This document shows, in pieces, positions 27,601 to 36,242 of a DNA stretch of 49,736 bases (position 1 is its first letter; every line of letters starts with the position of its first letter). Under the pieces are notes generated by a model, which was not told where the DNA came from, ran no database searches, and saw only the letters and a list, made by a program, of their open reading frames with translations. Both the position numbers and the translations under genes were made by a program. Origin of the DNA: Gallionella sp. (lineage in GTDB: Bacteria > Pseudomonadota > Gammaproteobacteria > Burkholderiales > Gallionellaceae); NCBI GenBank assembly GCA_017880865.1, contig JADGRL010000018.1, positions 1 to 49,736 on the forward strand, in the 5' to 3' direction.

Positions 27601-27993
27601 CACGGCGGGTTCCTCAGTTATGGTTCTTTTTCGTTGAACCCACGACCCATCGGCAACTGTGCGCAAACAGTAACATTCAGTTTACATTCTGATAGCCCTT
27701 ACCATTTCATTCCGTGCGCTGCCGCACATAGGCATAGATGTCTGGAGTGCACGGGCAGGCCGCGCTTTACAATGGCGCGACACTTCGTGCAAAACAAACA
27801 ATTAAAATCAGTGGTGGATTTATTTTGGTGTGATACGCGAAAGACAGCTTTTGGCACATTGCTACAAGCCGCAGCTATGATGATAGCCATTTTGAAAGCG
27901 GACTGTGGAGCTTTTTCATCTGTGCAATATTCGAATCATATGGTCAAGAGTGACACGTAGCGTGTGGCCCAAGGGAAACGATCGATGACGGCC
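27601..27993. other. Intergenic region without a supported gene
   Basis: About 390 bp between the end of the NrfD-like gene and the start of the TonB receptor gene, both on the minus strand. It should hold the receptor promoter and the end of the redox operon. I found no convincing terminator hairpin or RNA gene; short open frames here lack start signals. Confidence 0.5.
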
Positions 27994-29199
27994 CTATGTT
28001 ATTTTGTGAACATCAAAAATCTTGTTTTCAAGTTCGATCTTTTCGTTCCAGGGCGGCAGCAGTTTGGTCACCAGCCACAGCGTGATGTATGGGCAGATAG
28101 TAATGATGCCCACCACGAACAAACTCTCACGCCCGAACATTTCAGGATAGTAGGTCAGCAAACCCTTCATGGTCTTGGACAATTCCTGTCCGCCAATCAC
28201 CACGTTCCAACGCATCGCCAGCACACCGATCATCATGGCCAATCCGCTCATGAACAGCCAGTTAACCAGACGCTTGCCGTGCACGTCGTACACCAGCAAG
28301 GCCGAGGTGACCGCCAGCACGAAGATGGACATCGCCCATTGTATCGACATGCCTGCCCAGATCGGCCCGGTAATCAGCGCCTTCACGGTTTCGACGCCCT
28401 CTCGCCCCTTATAAAATATTTCCAGCAATTCCAGACCCTCGATCACCATCACGACGGTGATGGCGGTGAACAACACATACAACAAGCCGCGCATGGTTTC
28501 GTCGGGTAACAGTGTCTTGCGGAATTTGGATACGATCACATAAAGCACGATCAGCAACCCGACCCCCGAGCCTACCGCAGACAACAGGAAAATGACCGGC
28601 ATCAGATCGGACGACCACCACTCGCGCGTTTTCAGCGATCCGAATATGAAGCCGACGTAGCCGTGCAAGCCGCACGCGGCCGGAATGCCGATCATCGCCA
28701 GGATGCGCGCAATTTTGTGGTCGATAGCCAGCGCGCGCGGCGAGACATCATCCGACCCCAGCGTGAGCCAGCCATAAATTTTACCCATGATGCCGGTTCT
28801 GGCTTTTGACAGCGCGACGATATCCTCGCGGAATGCGAACCAAGTTTCCAGCAGCAACAGGCTCACATAAAACCCGGCGACATAGCCGAACGCCGCCATC
28901 GCAGAAGTCCAGTGCGGCGTGATGAGCGCGTTGAACGCGCGGGTAGGTTGACCCAGGTGAAATAGCAGCGGCGATGGCGCGAATATCATGAAGGACAGCG
29001 CGGTCAGCAAGGCAAACCGCGAGATCGGCGCGAAGCTCTTGATGTTGAATACATGGTGCAGGCTGGATACCACAAACGCGCCTGCCACCAGTCCGGTGAT
29101 ATACGGATATATCACGATGAGTTGAGTCCACGCCATGTCGCTTTCGTTCGGATAAATGAAACCGATATGGGGGGTCACGTGGTTGAATACGCTTTCCAT
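27994..29199 (-). CDS. NrfD/PsrC-type membrane subunit
   Basis: A 401-residue protein with about nine or ten hydrophobic segments, of the NrfD/PsrC family that exchanges electrons with the quinone pool. Typical features are the N-terminal YITGLVAGAFVVSSLHHVF, the FHLGQPTRAFNALITPHWTSAM segment and a periplasmic-side GREGVETVKALITGPIW. The ATG at 29199 is preceded by GGAGG at good spacing and overlaps the TGA of the NrfC-like gene (TGATG). With the cytochrome and ferredoxin subunits it should form a complex in the inner membrane. No heme or iron-sulfur ligands are in this subunit. Confidence 0.9.
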   Translation of the reverse strand: MESVFNHVTPHIGFIYPNESDMAWTQLIVIYPYITGLVAGAFVVSSLHHVFNIKSFAPISRFALLTALSFMIFAPSPLLFHLGQPTRAFNALITPHWTSAMAAFGYVAGFYVSLLLLETWFAFREDIVALSKARTGIMGKIYGWLTLGSDDVSPRALAIDHKIARILAMIGIPAACGLHGYVGFIFGSLKTREWWSSDLMPVIFLLSAVGSGVGLLIVLYVIVSKFRKTLLPDETMRGLLYVLFTAITVVMVIEGLELLEIFYKGREGVETVKALITGPIWAGMSIQWAMSIFVLAVTSALLVYDVHGKRLVNWLFMSGLAMMIGVLAMRWNVVIGGQELSKTMKGLLTYYPEMFGRESLFVVGIITICPYITLWLVTKLLPPWNEKIELENKIFDVHKIT

Positions 29200-30110
29200 C
29201 ACACCACCTCCTTGTCTGTACCTTTATAAAACACGTTCGGCGCGTTGCCCATTTCCGGTTTCAGCACCTGCACATGGTTATTTTTGATGAACAGGCTGAT
29301 CGGGCTTTCCGGGTCGTTGCGGTCGCCGAAAATTCGCGTCCCGGTCGGGCATACCTCGACACAGGCAGGATTGAGCCCCTTGGTGATACGGTGGTAGCAC
29401 CAGTTGCATTTATCGACGGTGCCGCGCGACTCGTTGAAGCTGCGCGCGCCGTAAGGACATGCCTGCACGCAATACTGGCAGCCGATACAGTAGGTCGTGT
29501 CGATTAGCACCGGCCCGTCTTTGGACTTGAAGGTCGCACCCGTCGGGCACACCTGCACGCACGAGGGATGCTCGCATTGGTTGCACAGCTTGGGCACAAA
29601 AAACGCCTTGTCCACCTTGACGTTCTTGTAACGGTTGTCGAAACGGAACTTGGTTTCCGATTTTGTATTTTCGATATTTTTCGGGTCGGACTGGCTATCG
29701 ACGACGGCCGTGTTAGATCCTTCCAGATACACGTAGCGCTCGACCCAAGTCCTGAAATGGAACGCGTCCATCTGCACGCTGTTTTCCATCTTGCACGCTT
29801 CCATGCAACGCAAACAGCCTATGCAGCGATCCGTATCCACGCCCATCGCCCATTGGTGATCGTTCCAGTTGTAATCGGGAACCTTGGGCGGGTTGTTGAT
29901 CGATTCGCTGTATTGCTCGTCGTTCTGTTGAAACGCGCGCTTGGGGTTTTTCGTTTCCGATAAGCCCAGCGCGCTGCCCGCACCGGCCAGCGCTCCCGCG
30001 CAAACCGCGCCCTTGCCCAGAAATTCCAGAAAACGTCGACGCGACAGCGGAACGGATTCATTTGTTTTCGTATCCGGTTTCTTATCTATTTTTTCATTTG
30101 GGGTAGTCAT
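29199..30110 (-). CDS. NrfC-like 4Fe-4S ferredoxin subunit with Tat signal
   Basis: A 303-residue periplasmic iron-sulfur protein. The twin-arginine motif SRRRFLEFLG (about residues 23-32) is followed by a hydrophobic segment. Four cysteine clusters support four [4Fe-4S] centres: CIGCLRCMEAC, CNQCEHPSCVQVCPTG, CIGCQYCVQACPYG and CNWCYHRITKGLNPACVEVC. Such subunits link a periplasmic redox partner to an NrfD/PsrC subunit. The gene lies 47 nt after the cytochrome gene with GGGAG before its ATG. There is no adjacent molybdopterin subunit. Confidence 0.93.
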   Translation of the reverse strand: MTTPNEKIDKKPDTKTNESVPLSRRRFLEFLGKGAVCAGALAGAGSALGLSETKNPKRAFQQNDEQYSESINNPPKVPDYNWNDHQWAMGVDTDRCIGCLRCMEACKMENSVQMDAFHFRTWVERYVYLEGSNTAVVDSQSDPKNIENTKSETKFRFDNRYKNVKVDKAFFVPKLCNQCEHPSCVQVCPTGATFKSKDGPVLIDTTYCIGCQYCVQACPYGARSFNESRGTVDKCNWCYHRITKGLNPACVEVCPTGTRIFGDRNDPESPISLFIKNNHVQVLKPEMGNAPNVFYKGTDKEVV

Positions 30111-30157
30111 TATTTTCTCCCAACAAACTCGATCAAAACTGCTTCACATGTATTTCA

Positions 30158-31285
30158 TTACTTGCATTTCATGCCGGCGTAATAGGCCGACAGGTTATCT
30201 ATATCGGCATCGCTGAGCGTCTTCGCGATACTGGTCATGACCGGGTGGACACGGCTACCGTCCTGGTACGACTTGAGCGTGTTGCTCAGATATTCCGCAT
30301 TCTGTCCGGCCAGATTAGGCCAGGTCGGGATGCCGCTGACACCGGGCGCGCCGGTGCCGTAAAGTCCGCCCGCGCTGTGGCACGCCGCGCAATTGGCCGC
30401 CTTGGCTTTGCCCAGTTCCGCTTTGGCCTGGTCGCCGCCGCTCACCCCGCAACTGAACCTGGAAAAATAGGCCGCCACATTGCGTACGTCGGCCTCGTTA
30501 AGATTCGCCGCCATCGGGCTCATCATGTCGTTTTTGCGCATCCCCGATTTGAATGCCTTGAGTGCATCCACCAGAAAGTCGGCATGTTGTCCGGCAAGAT
30601 TCGGGAAGGTCGGGCTGGTACTCATGCCTGCCGCACCGTGACAGGCACCACATGCGGCGGCGACGGCTTTACCGGCCTGCGGATCGCCGCGTCTGCCTTG
30701 CGGTAAGCTGGCATAAATAATTCTGGGGGAATGCGGGTTGTGGCATTTGGTGCATAGTTCCTGGCCGCTATGGCTATCCACCTCGATCTGCCTCTGCTCT
30801 TTGGGTCTAGCCTCCAGCTTTTCGTGGCAGTTGAGGCAAAGCCCGCGCATATCCTCGGGGCTCAACAACAGCTTTCTGCCCGGCACATTGGCGGGATGAA
30901 CTTTATGCTCGGAATGGGTGATCGTGGTAATCCTGTCCTCGACAGAAAGCGGCATGGCTTCCTTGGAAGGGTGGTTGCCTGCGGGGCCCGTGTGGCAGAC
31001 TTCGCAACCCGGGCCGTATTTGTAGACCACACCCTGAATCGCATTCTTACGGGTCGCCTTGCGGTGTATGCCTTCTGTCCATTCGGCGTAAACCGTCTTA
31101 TGGCATGGCTCGCAGGAAGCCGACCCCTGAAGTTTGGGGACTTTGGAAGCAATCTCCGCCACCGCGTTACCCCGGTAATGCCCGTATTGATAAAACGAAT
31201 CTGCCCTGAAAAAATACTTTGCCGAAAATACGACGGTCGCAACCACCGCGATCAGAACCAGCAAACGAGCTATGTGCTTAGGCAT
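30158..31285 (-). CDS. Hexaheme c-type cytochrome (tetraheme domain fused to a c4-like diheme domain)
   Basis: A 375-residue protein with an N-terminal membrane anchor or signal (residues 5-25). Six CXXCH motifs are present: CEPCH, CEVCH, CLNCH and CTKCH in the first half, and CGACH and CAACH in the second. The first half resembles DmsE/NapC-like multiheme proteins. The second half is a two-lobe cytochrome c4/c553-like unit, each lobe with PNLAGQ and a distal Met (NDMMSPMA, VHPVMTSIA). ATG 31285 is chosen for GGAGG 6 nt upstream. It heads the operon with the NrfC- and NrfD-like genes, so it is the likely external electron donor or acceptor. Direction of flow is unknown. Confidence 0.88.
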   Translation of the reverse strand: MPKHIARLLVLIAVVATVVFSAKYFFRADSFYQYGHYRGNAVAEIASKVPKLQGSASCEPCHKTVYAEWTEGIHRKATRKNAIQGVVYKYGPGCEVCHTGPAGNHPSKEAMPLSVEDRITTITHSEHKVHPANVPGRKLLLSPEDMRGLCLNCHEKLEARPKEQRQIEVDSHSGQELCTKCHNPHSPRIIYASLPQGRRGDPQAGKAVAAACGACHGAAGMSTSPTFPNLAGQHADFLVDALKAFKSGMRKNDMMSPMAANLNEADVRNVAAYFSRFSCGVSGGDQAKAELGKAKAANCAACHSAGGLYGTGAPGVSGIPTWPNLAGQNAEYLSNTLKSYQDGSRVHPVMTSIAKTLSDADIDNLSAYYAGMKCK

Positions 31286-32089
31286 ATTGCCCTCCACAAT
31301 TTTTGTTTTTAAACTAAATCAGCAACCTCCCAAAACCTGTTGCCGACGGAATATCAGAGCATTTGATGGATGACATCAAAGCACTGGCGAAACTGATGGG
31401 GAAATTAAAATCGGACAGCGCGACGAACGGCCGAATCGCGTTCATCATTCTTACATTTTGCAGATTAAACCAGATAACACAAACAATCCCGCCCGACAGC
31501 ACTTGAAGCGCTATAGTCATGCGAAACTCTAGTTTTATATGCTGTAACACTTAGCACACCATGTTTAATTTGTGTTGATCCTACTCCTCATATCTCGGAA
31601 ATTACACCCCCAATTTCACTCTACTATTCTCGTAAGTCAACATGGATATTTCATATAGTGAATCAGATGTGATTGGCGAATTGAACTCACCGTACATTGC
31701 TGTCCGTCAAATCTGCAGTTTAATCGTGCCGCGAATGTTTGGCTCAGGGCCGATACCGAAATTTTAGCAGCAAGGCAATTCTCGCTCGCCATGTCGAAAA
31801 AAATGGGGTTGTTATTAAAAGCCAGGCGAGTTGATCAACATGCACCGGCAAGCTCTAGCCCTCGCCGGTGGCGGGTTTGGGGTGTAACAAGCAACGGCAT
31901 ATACACCCCAAATGGGTAACGCATTTAATATATTGGGAAGCTGATATCGCAAAGATGTGGTGTCTTGCATGGCGATCAAGCAATGCAAGACACCACACAC
32001 ACAATTAAGTATTCTTTTATAATGCGCCATTAGTGCGTAAAACCAACATTGACGCTTCACTCCAGAATCAAATTCACGAACTTTTTTAT
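31286..32089. promoter_or_regulatory. Long intergenic region with three hairpins before the aryl polyene cluster
   Basis: No gene is supported in these 800 bp. Three clean inverted repeats lie close together: CACCGGC 31843-31849 with 31864-31870; TTTGGGGTGTA 31876-31886 with 31902-31912; and GTGGTGTCTTGCAT 31957-31970 with 31983-31996, all perfect. A TATAAT at 32018-32023 would serve as -10 for the first aryl polyene gene, with no good -35, which places the last repeat at an activator-like position. The left part should contain the promoter of the cytochrome operon. Confidence 0.5.
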
Positions 32090-32374
32090 ATGAACACCCA
32101 TACCGACATCAATAAAACCGAGTTTGAACAAGAACTCGCTCAGCACATCATAACCGCGTTAAATCTGGATATAAGCCTTGCGGAAATCAAACCCCTCGCA
32201 CCGCTCTATGGTGATGACGGTCTCGGCATAGACTCTATCGACGTGCTTGAAATCTCCCTGGTACTGACCAAACAGTATGGTGTCCAACTGCGGTCAGATG
32301 ACGAGAACAACGCCAAAATATTTGGCTCACTGCGCAGCCTCGCCGACCATATCCAACAAAATCGGACTAAATAA
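32090..32374 (+). CDS. Acyl carrier protein (ApeE/F-like)
   Basis: A 94-residue ACP with the phosphopantetheine serine Ser49 in LGIDSIDVLEISLVL. It is the first gene of the aryl polyene cluster and would carry the aryl starter and growing polyene. The ATG at 32090 is chosen on family length; an in-frame GTG at 32033 would add 19 residues, and neither has a good ribosome binding site. Its TAA is followed directly by the ATG of the next gene. Confidence 0.88.
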   Translation: MNTHTDINKTEFEQELAQHIITALNLDISLAEIKPLAPLYGDDGLGIDSIDVLEISLVLTKQYGVQLRSDDENNAKIFGSLRSLADHIQQNRTK

Positions 32375-33034
32375 ATGCGGCCTCAAGGCAATATGCTCGG
32401 CGCGATTGCTTTCGCCGTTGCTTTTCTTGGTTACCAATTTCTTCTTCACAAAGTAACGCTCTCTGGCCCGCTCACGCCTTTCAGCGCAGCGCTTATTTTC
32501 ATCCCCTTCGTTATCGCAACAGGATGGGCCATCGCACTTGAACTGGGTTTGCGCCTGGCGCTGCTGATAACCGCAATCATGACGATGCTGGGCCTGGCCG
32601 AGGTATACCTGTTCGGCCTGCCTCCAGCCATCATCTTCGGCCTGCCGCACCTGGTGACCAATTTATTTCTGATGTGGTTTTTTGCGCGCACACTAAAAGA
32701 CGGACGTGAACCGCTGATTACTTCCATAGCGCGTCGCGTTCACGGATCACTGACACCTGATATTGAGATCTACACCCGCCATGTCACTTTTGCCTGGAGC
32801 CTGTTTTTTGCGCTGCAAGTTGTTGTCTCGCTTGGACTGTATATTTTTGCCTCACTTGAAGTATGGTCCGTGTTCATCAACATCCTTAACGCGCCGCTGA
32901 TCATCCTGATGTTTGTTTGTGAATACGCCTACCGCATATTGCGTTACCGCGAACATCAAAGCTCCATCCTTTCCGGTTTTCAGTTTTTTGCGCGGGCCGA
33001 CAAACCGACATCAAAGTCCACCAAGCCCCGCTAA
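32375..33034 (+). CDS. Polytopic membrane protein of aryl polyene clusters (ApeG-like, COG4648)
   Basis: A 219-residue protein with about six hydrophobic segments (for example FAVAFLGYQFLL, GLRLALLITAIMTMLGL, FFALQVVVSLGLYIFA). This uncharacterised membrane family is a constant member of aryl polyene clusters, usually placed between the ACP and the acyl/aryl-activating enzyme as here. Its biochemical role is not known to me. It starts immediately after the ACP stop codon. Confidence 0.8.
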   Translation: MRPQGNMLGAIAFAVAFLGYQFLLHKVTLSGPLTPFSAALIFIPFVIATGWAIALELGLRLALLITAIMTMLGLAEVYLFGLPPAIIFGLPHLVTNLFLMWFFARTLKDGREPLITSIARRVHGSLTPDIEIYTRHVTFAWSLFFALQVVVSLGLYIFASLEVWSVFINILNAPLIILMFVCEYAYRILRYREHQSSILSGFQFFARADKPTSKSTKPR

Positions 33035-33067
33035 TATCAACGATCCAAAGCTCGCTCATATCAACTC

Positions 33068-34399
33068 ATGCCGTCTATCCCGCTGCTGAAGTTTCACCGC
33101 CCCGAATCCGTTTTTGCATGGCAGGACGGAAGTCCCATTTCTGCGCAACGTTTTTTGACTGATGTCATATCGCTTGCAAAGCGATTGCCTGCGCACTCCT
33201 ATGTGCTCAACTTGTGCAATGATCGTTATCGCTTCGTGGTCGGATTTGCCGCAGCAATGTTGCGCGGTCAAATCAGCTTGCTGCCACCCAGCCACACTCC
33301 CGACCTGATCGAACGGCTCTCCGGGCATTATGCGGGTTTGTATTGCCTGACCGATGGCGCACATGGCATAGGGTCGCTGCAAACCATGTCCTATCCGAAC
33401 CTGTCCGAAGTGGGTTTGATGCAAACTCCGATGCCCGAAATTCCGGCTACGCAGGTGGCAGCCATCGTGTTTACCTCCGGCTCTACCGGCAACCCGATGC
33501 CCAATGAAAAGACCTGGGGTGCCATCTCGCTCAGCGTTACCGCCGAGGCCAGCCGTCTGGGCATACTCAATCGGGGCGACCTGACGTTGCTGGGCACGGT
33601 TCCGCCGCAACACATGTATGGCTTTGAATCCACCGCGCTGATTGCCCTGCAAGGCGGCGTCATACTGCACTCCGCCAAACCTTTTTTTCCGGCTGACATC
33701 AGTGCGGTATTGAACGAGATTCCGGGTCCGCGCGCGCTCATCACCACGCCCGTGCATCTGCGCGCCCTGCTCACCAGCAACACGGATTTACCCAAACTTG
33801 AACTGATCGTATGCGCCACCGCACCGCTGTCACGCGAACTGGCGTTGCAAGCCGTCGAGCGCTTTGGTGCGCCGTTACAGGAAATATATGGCTTCACCGA
33901 GGCGGGCCAGATCGCCAGCCGTGAAACTGCATCGACCGATAAATGGCGCACGTTCGACGGCCTTTCGTTGCATCAGAAAGGTGACGCCACTTATGTATCG
34001 GGTGGTCATGTCATCGGCGAGCTTCCGTTGAGTGATATTACCGAGTTGCATAGCGACACCACGTTCCGACTTCACGGCAGGACTTCCGATCTGATCAACA
34101 TCGCGGGAAAGCGCACTTCTCTGGCCAGTCTGAATCACCACCTCAATACAATTGAGGGCGTGCTCGATGGTGTGTTTCTGATGCCCGACGAGCAGGAAGG
34201 CTGCACCGCTCGATTGGCTGCATTTGTCGTGGCCCCCGAACTGGATGCCCACGAAATATTGAAGGCCTTGCGACTACGCGTCGATCCGGTATTTTTGCCC
34301 AGGCCCATCCTGAAAATGGACGCGTTACCGCGCAACGCAACCGGGAAATTGCCTCGCGCCAGCCTGGATAAACTGTTGCAGCAATCCAAAAGGGGTTGA
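33068..34399 (+). CDS. Aryl-activating AMP-forming ligase (ApeH-like)
   Basis: A 443-residue member of the acyl-adenylate superfamily. It has the P-loop VFTSGSTGNPMPNEKTW, the aromatic/ATP motif IYGFTEAGQIASRE, the hinge LHGRTSDLINIAGKR and the C-terminal catalytic Lys in LPRNATGKLPRASL. In characterised aryl polyene pathways ApeH activates 4-hydroxybenzoate and loads it on an ACP to prime synthesis. Substrate here is inferred from cluster membership. It is about 34 nt downstream of the membrane-protein gene. Confidence 0.88.
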   Translation: MPSIPLLKFHRPESVFAWQDGSPISAQRFLTDVISLAKRLPAHSYVLNLCNDRYRFVVGFAAAMLRGQISLLPPSHTPDLIERLSGHYAGLYCLTDGAHGIGSLQTMSYPNLSEVGLMQTPMPEIPATQVAAIVFTSGSTGNPMPNEKTWGAISLSVTAEASRLGILNRGDLTLLGTVPPQHMYGFESTALIALQGGVILHSAKPFFPADISAVLNEIPGPRALITTPVHLRALLTSNTDLPKLELIVCATAPLSRELALQAVERFGAPLQEIYGFTEAGQIASRETASTDKWRTFDGLSLHQKGDATYVSGGHVIGELPLSDITELHSDTTFRLHGRTSDLINIAGKRTSLASLNHHLNTIEGVLDGVFLMPDEQEGCTARLAAFVVAPELDAHEILKALRLRVDPVFLPRPILKMDALPRNATGKLPRASLDKLLQQSKRG

Positions 34400-34403
34400 T
34401 GAA

Positions 34404-34721
34404 GTGACTGCGCTGACGCTGCAATTTACCGGAAATCATCCCTGTGGCGCTGGGCATTTCCCGGGCAATCCGATCATCCCGGGTGCACTATTGCTCGATG
34501 AAGTGTTGAGTTGCATCGCATCTGACCTGGGATTCGACAGCTGTGCATGGCGGGTAAAGTCAGCCAAGTTTCCGCAGTCCGTTCGGCCCGGTGACACGGT
34601 GTACATCAATTACACCCTTGCCACTAACGGCGAAATTCGCTTTGAATGTGCCGTGTCAGACAACAAAGTCATGACAGGAATAGCGAGCTGTCACCCCACT
34701 ACCGAAAGTTTGCCATCGTGA
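34404..34721 (+). CDS. Hotdog-fold dehydratase (ApeI-like, FabZ family)
   Basis: A 105-residue FabZ/FabA-like protein with the signature GHFPGNPIIPGALLLDEV, whose His is catalytic. The other dehydratase acid is expected from the partner. In the known pathway ApeI pairs with ApeP to dehydrate beta-hydroxyacyl-ACP in each round, giving the conjugated polyene; the ApeP-like gene is at 45740. The start is GTG at 34404 with AGGGG upstream. It overlaps the acyltransferase gene as GTGA. Confidence 0.85.
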   Translation: MTALTLQFTGNHPCGAGHFPGNPIIPGALLLDEVLSCIASDLGFDSCAWRVKSAKFPQSVRPGDTVYINYTLATNGEIRFECAVSDNKVMTGIASCHPTTESLPS

Positions 34722-35605
34722 AGCAAGAGTGGGTAACACGCCCGGAGCGTAGCAACGTATGGGCGATTCGTTTCATCGTTTGGGTCGCGCTCACCTTTGG
34801 TCGCCGCGCATCACGCGCCCTGCTCTACCCGATCAGCTTTTATTTCGTTATTTTTGCAGCGCAAGCGCGGGCCGCATCCCGTAAATATCTGGATCGCGCG
34901 CTGGGTCGCCGCTCGACGCTGCGCGATGGTTTCCGGCATTGTTTTTTCTTTGCCTCGACCATTCTGGATCGGATATTCCTGCTTAATGAGCAAAACACCT
35001 TGTTTGAATTTCATGTGCAAGGCGATGAGCTATTCAAAGAAGTCATAGCCAGCGGACGCGGCTGCATACTCCTCGGCGCTCACATTGGCAGCTTCGAGGT
35101 GCTGCATGCCCTCAGCCGCGATCACGGACACGCGCAAACCAGCATGGTGATGTACGAGGAAAATGCCCAAAAGCTTAGCGCCGTACTCAGGAATATCAAT
35201 CCTCAGCGCAACCCGCCTGTGATCTCTCTGGGAAAGATCGGCTCCATGCTCAAAATTCGGGAGGCGCTGGAGCGCGGCGAATTTATCGGCATGCTGGCAG
35301 ATCGCGCCATATCCGGAGAAAAAATGATCAGCTGCGATTTTTTGGGCGCACCGGTAAAATTCCCCGCCGGTCCATTCCGCCTCGCCGCGATACTTGAACG
35401 CCCGATTATCTTGATGTTCGGCTTATACCAGGGTGGAAATCGGTATAATATTTATCTTGAGCGTTTGGTCGATTTCCAGCATGTGCCTCAATCGGAACGC
35501 GATGCGGCCATCGAACAATCCGTACAACAATTTGCCCGGCGGCTCGAGCATTACTGCCGCGCATCCCCTTACAACTGGTTCAATTTCTATGACATCTGGA
35601 AATAA
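34718..35605 (+). CDS. LpxL-type lipid acyltransferase (ApeD-like)
   Basis: A 295-residue member of the lysophospholipid/lipid A acyltransferase family. It has an N-terminal hydrophobic segment and the catalytic HxxxxE motif in LLGAHIGSFEVLHALS; FIGMLADRAISGE and FPAGPFRLAAILERPII are also family blocks. In aryl polyene clusters such enzymes attach acyl chains or the finished polyene to a lipid anchor. Start GTG at 34718 overlaps the TGA of the dehydratase gene. Its 3' end overlaps the LolA-like gene by 17 nt. Confidence 0.86.
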   Translation: MKQEWVTRPERSNVWAIRFIVWVALTFGRRASRALLYPISFYFVIFAAQARAASRKYLDRALGRRSTLRDGFRHCFFFASTILDRIFLLNEQNTLFEFHVQGDELFKEVIASGRGCILLGAHIGSFEVLHALSRDHGHAQTSMVMYEENAQKLSAVLRNINPQRNPPVISLGKIGSMLKIREALERGEFIGMLADRAISGEKMISCDFLGAPVKFPAGPFRLAAILERPIILMFGLYQGGNRYNIYLERLVDFQHVPQSERDAAIEQSVQQFARRLEHYCRASPYNWFNFYDIWK

Positions 35606-36242
35606 TCCTTCTTCGTCGCGTCCGGGCAATTTGTCGCGTCCAGCCAAATTAATTTTTCTCACCAGTTTGTTTTGTGCGATCTTGATGCCTGCTCACGCTA
35701 TCGCTGATGAACCTGCTCAAGAGGTTCCCGCATGGACCATCAATGAACTCATGCGCGGCTTTGCGCAAATTAAAAATTCCCGTGCAACCTTTGTCGAACA
35801 CAAATATTTAAGCATACTGAAAACTCCGCTGGAGTACTCGGGGACACTTACTTACAGCGCACCAGGACACCTCGAAAAACAGACGCTACGCCCAAAATCG
35901 GAAAGCATGGTGCTGGATCAGAATATTCTGGTCGTGCAAAGCGGGGAAGCCCACCAGAAACGCACCCTATCCTTACAGGACTATCCGACCCTGTGGGCAT
36001 TTGTCGAAAGCTTTCGCTCCACGCTGGCTGGGGACATCGACACACTCAACCGCTTTTATCACGTGACCCTGGAAGGTCATCACGATCAGTGGCTGCTCAT
36101 TTTGCGTCCGATTGACGCGAAGATAAAAAACCTGGTCAGCGAAATTCGTATCAACGGCAGCCTTGAGCAAATCGACACCATCGAGATTCGCGAATCGGGC
36201 GGTGATTACTCGGTCATGAACATCAGCAAGGACAATTCGTGA
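35589..36242 (+). CDS. LolA-like periplasmic carrier (ApeL-like)
   Basis: A 217-residue secreted protein. The signal peptide (residues about 18-39, AKLIFLTSLFCAILMPAHAIA) is followed by a LolA-like half-barrel: LMRGFAQIKNSRATFVEHKYLS, LEYSGTLTYSAPGHLEKQTL and DIDTLNRFYHVTLEGHHDQW. Such proteins in aryl polyene clusters are thought to shuttle the lipid-like product to the outer membrane, as LolA does for lipoproteins. It is coupled to the MMPL gene by a GTGA overlap. The ATG at 35589 is the first that yields a proper signal peptide. Confidence 0.86.
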   Translation: MTSGNNPSSSRPGNLSRPAKLIFLTSLFCAILMPAHAIADEPAQEVPAWTINELMRGFAQIKNSRATFVEHKYLSILKTPLEYSGTLTYSAPGHLEKQTLRPKSESMVLDQNILVVQSGEAHQKRTLSLQDYPTLWAFVESFRSTLAGDIDTLNRFYHVTLEGHHDQWLLILRPIDAKIKNLVSEIRINGSLEQIDTIEIRESGGDYSVMNISKDNS

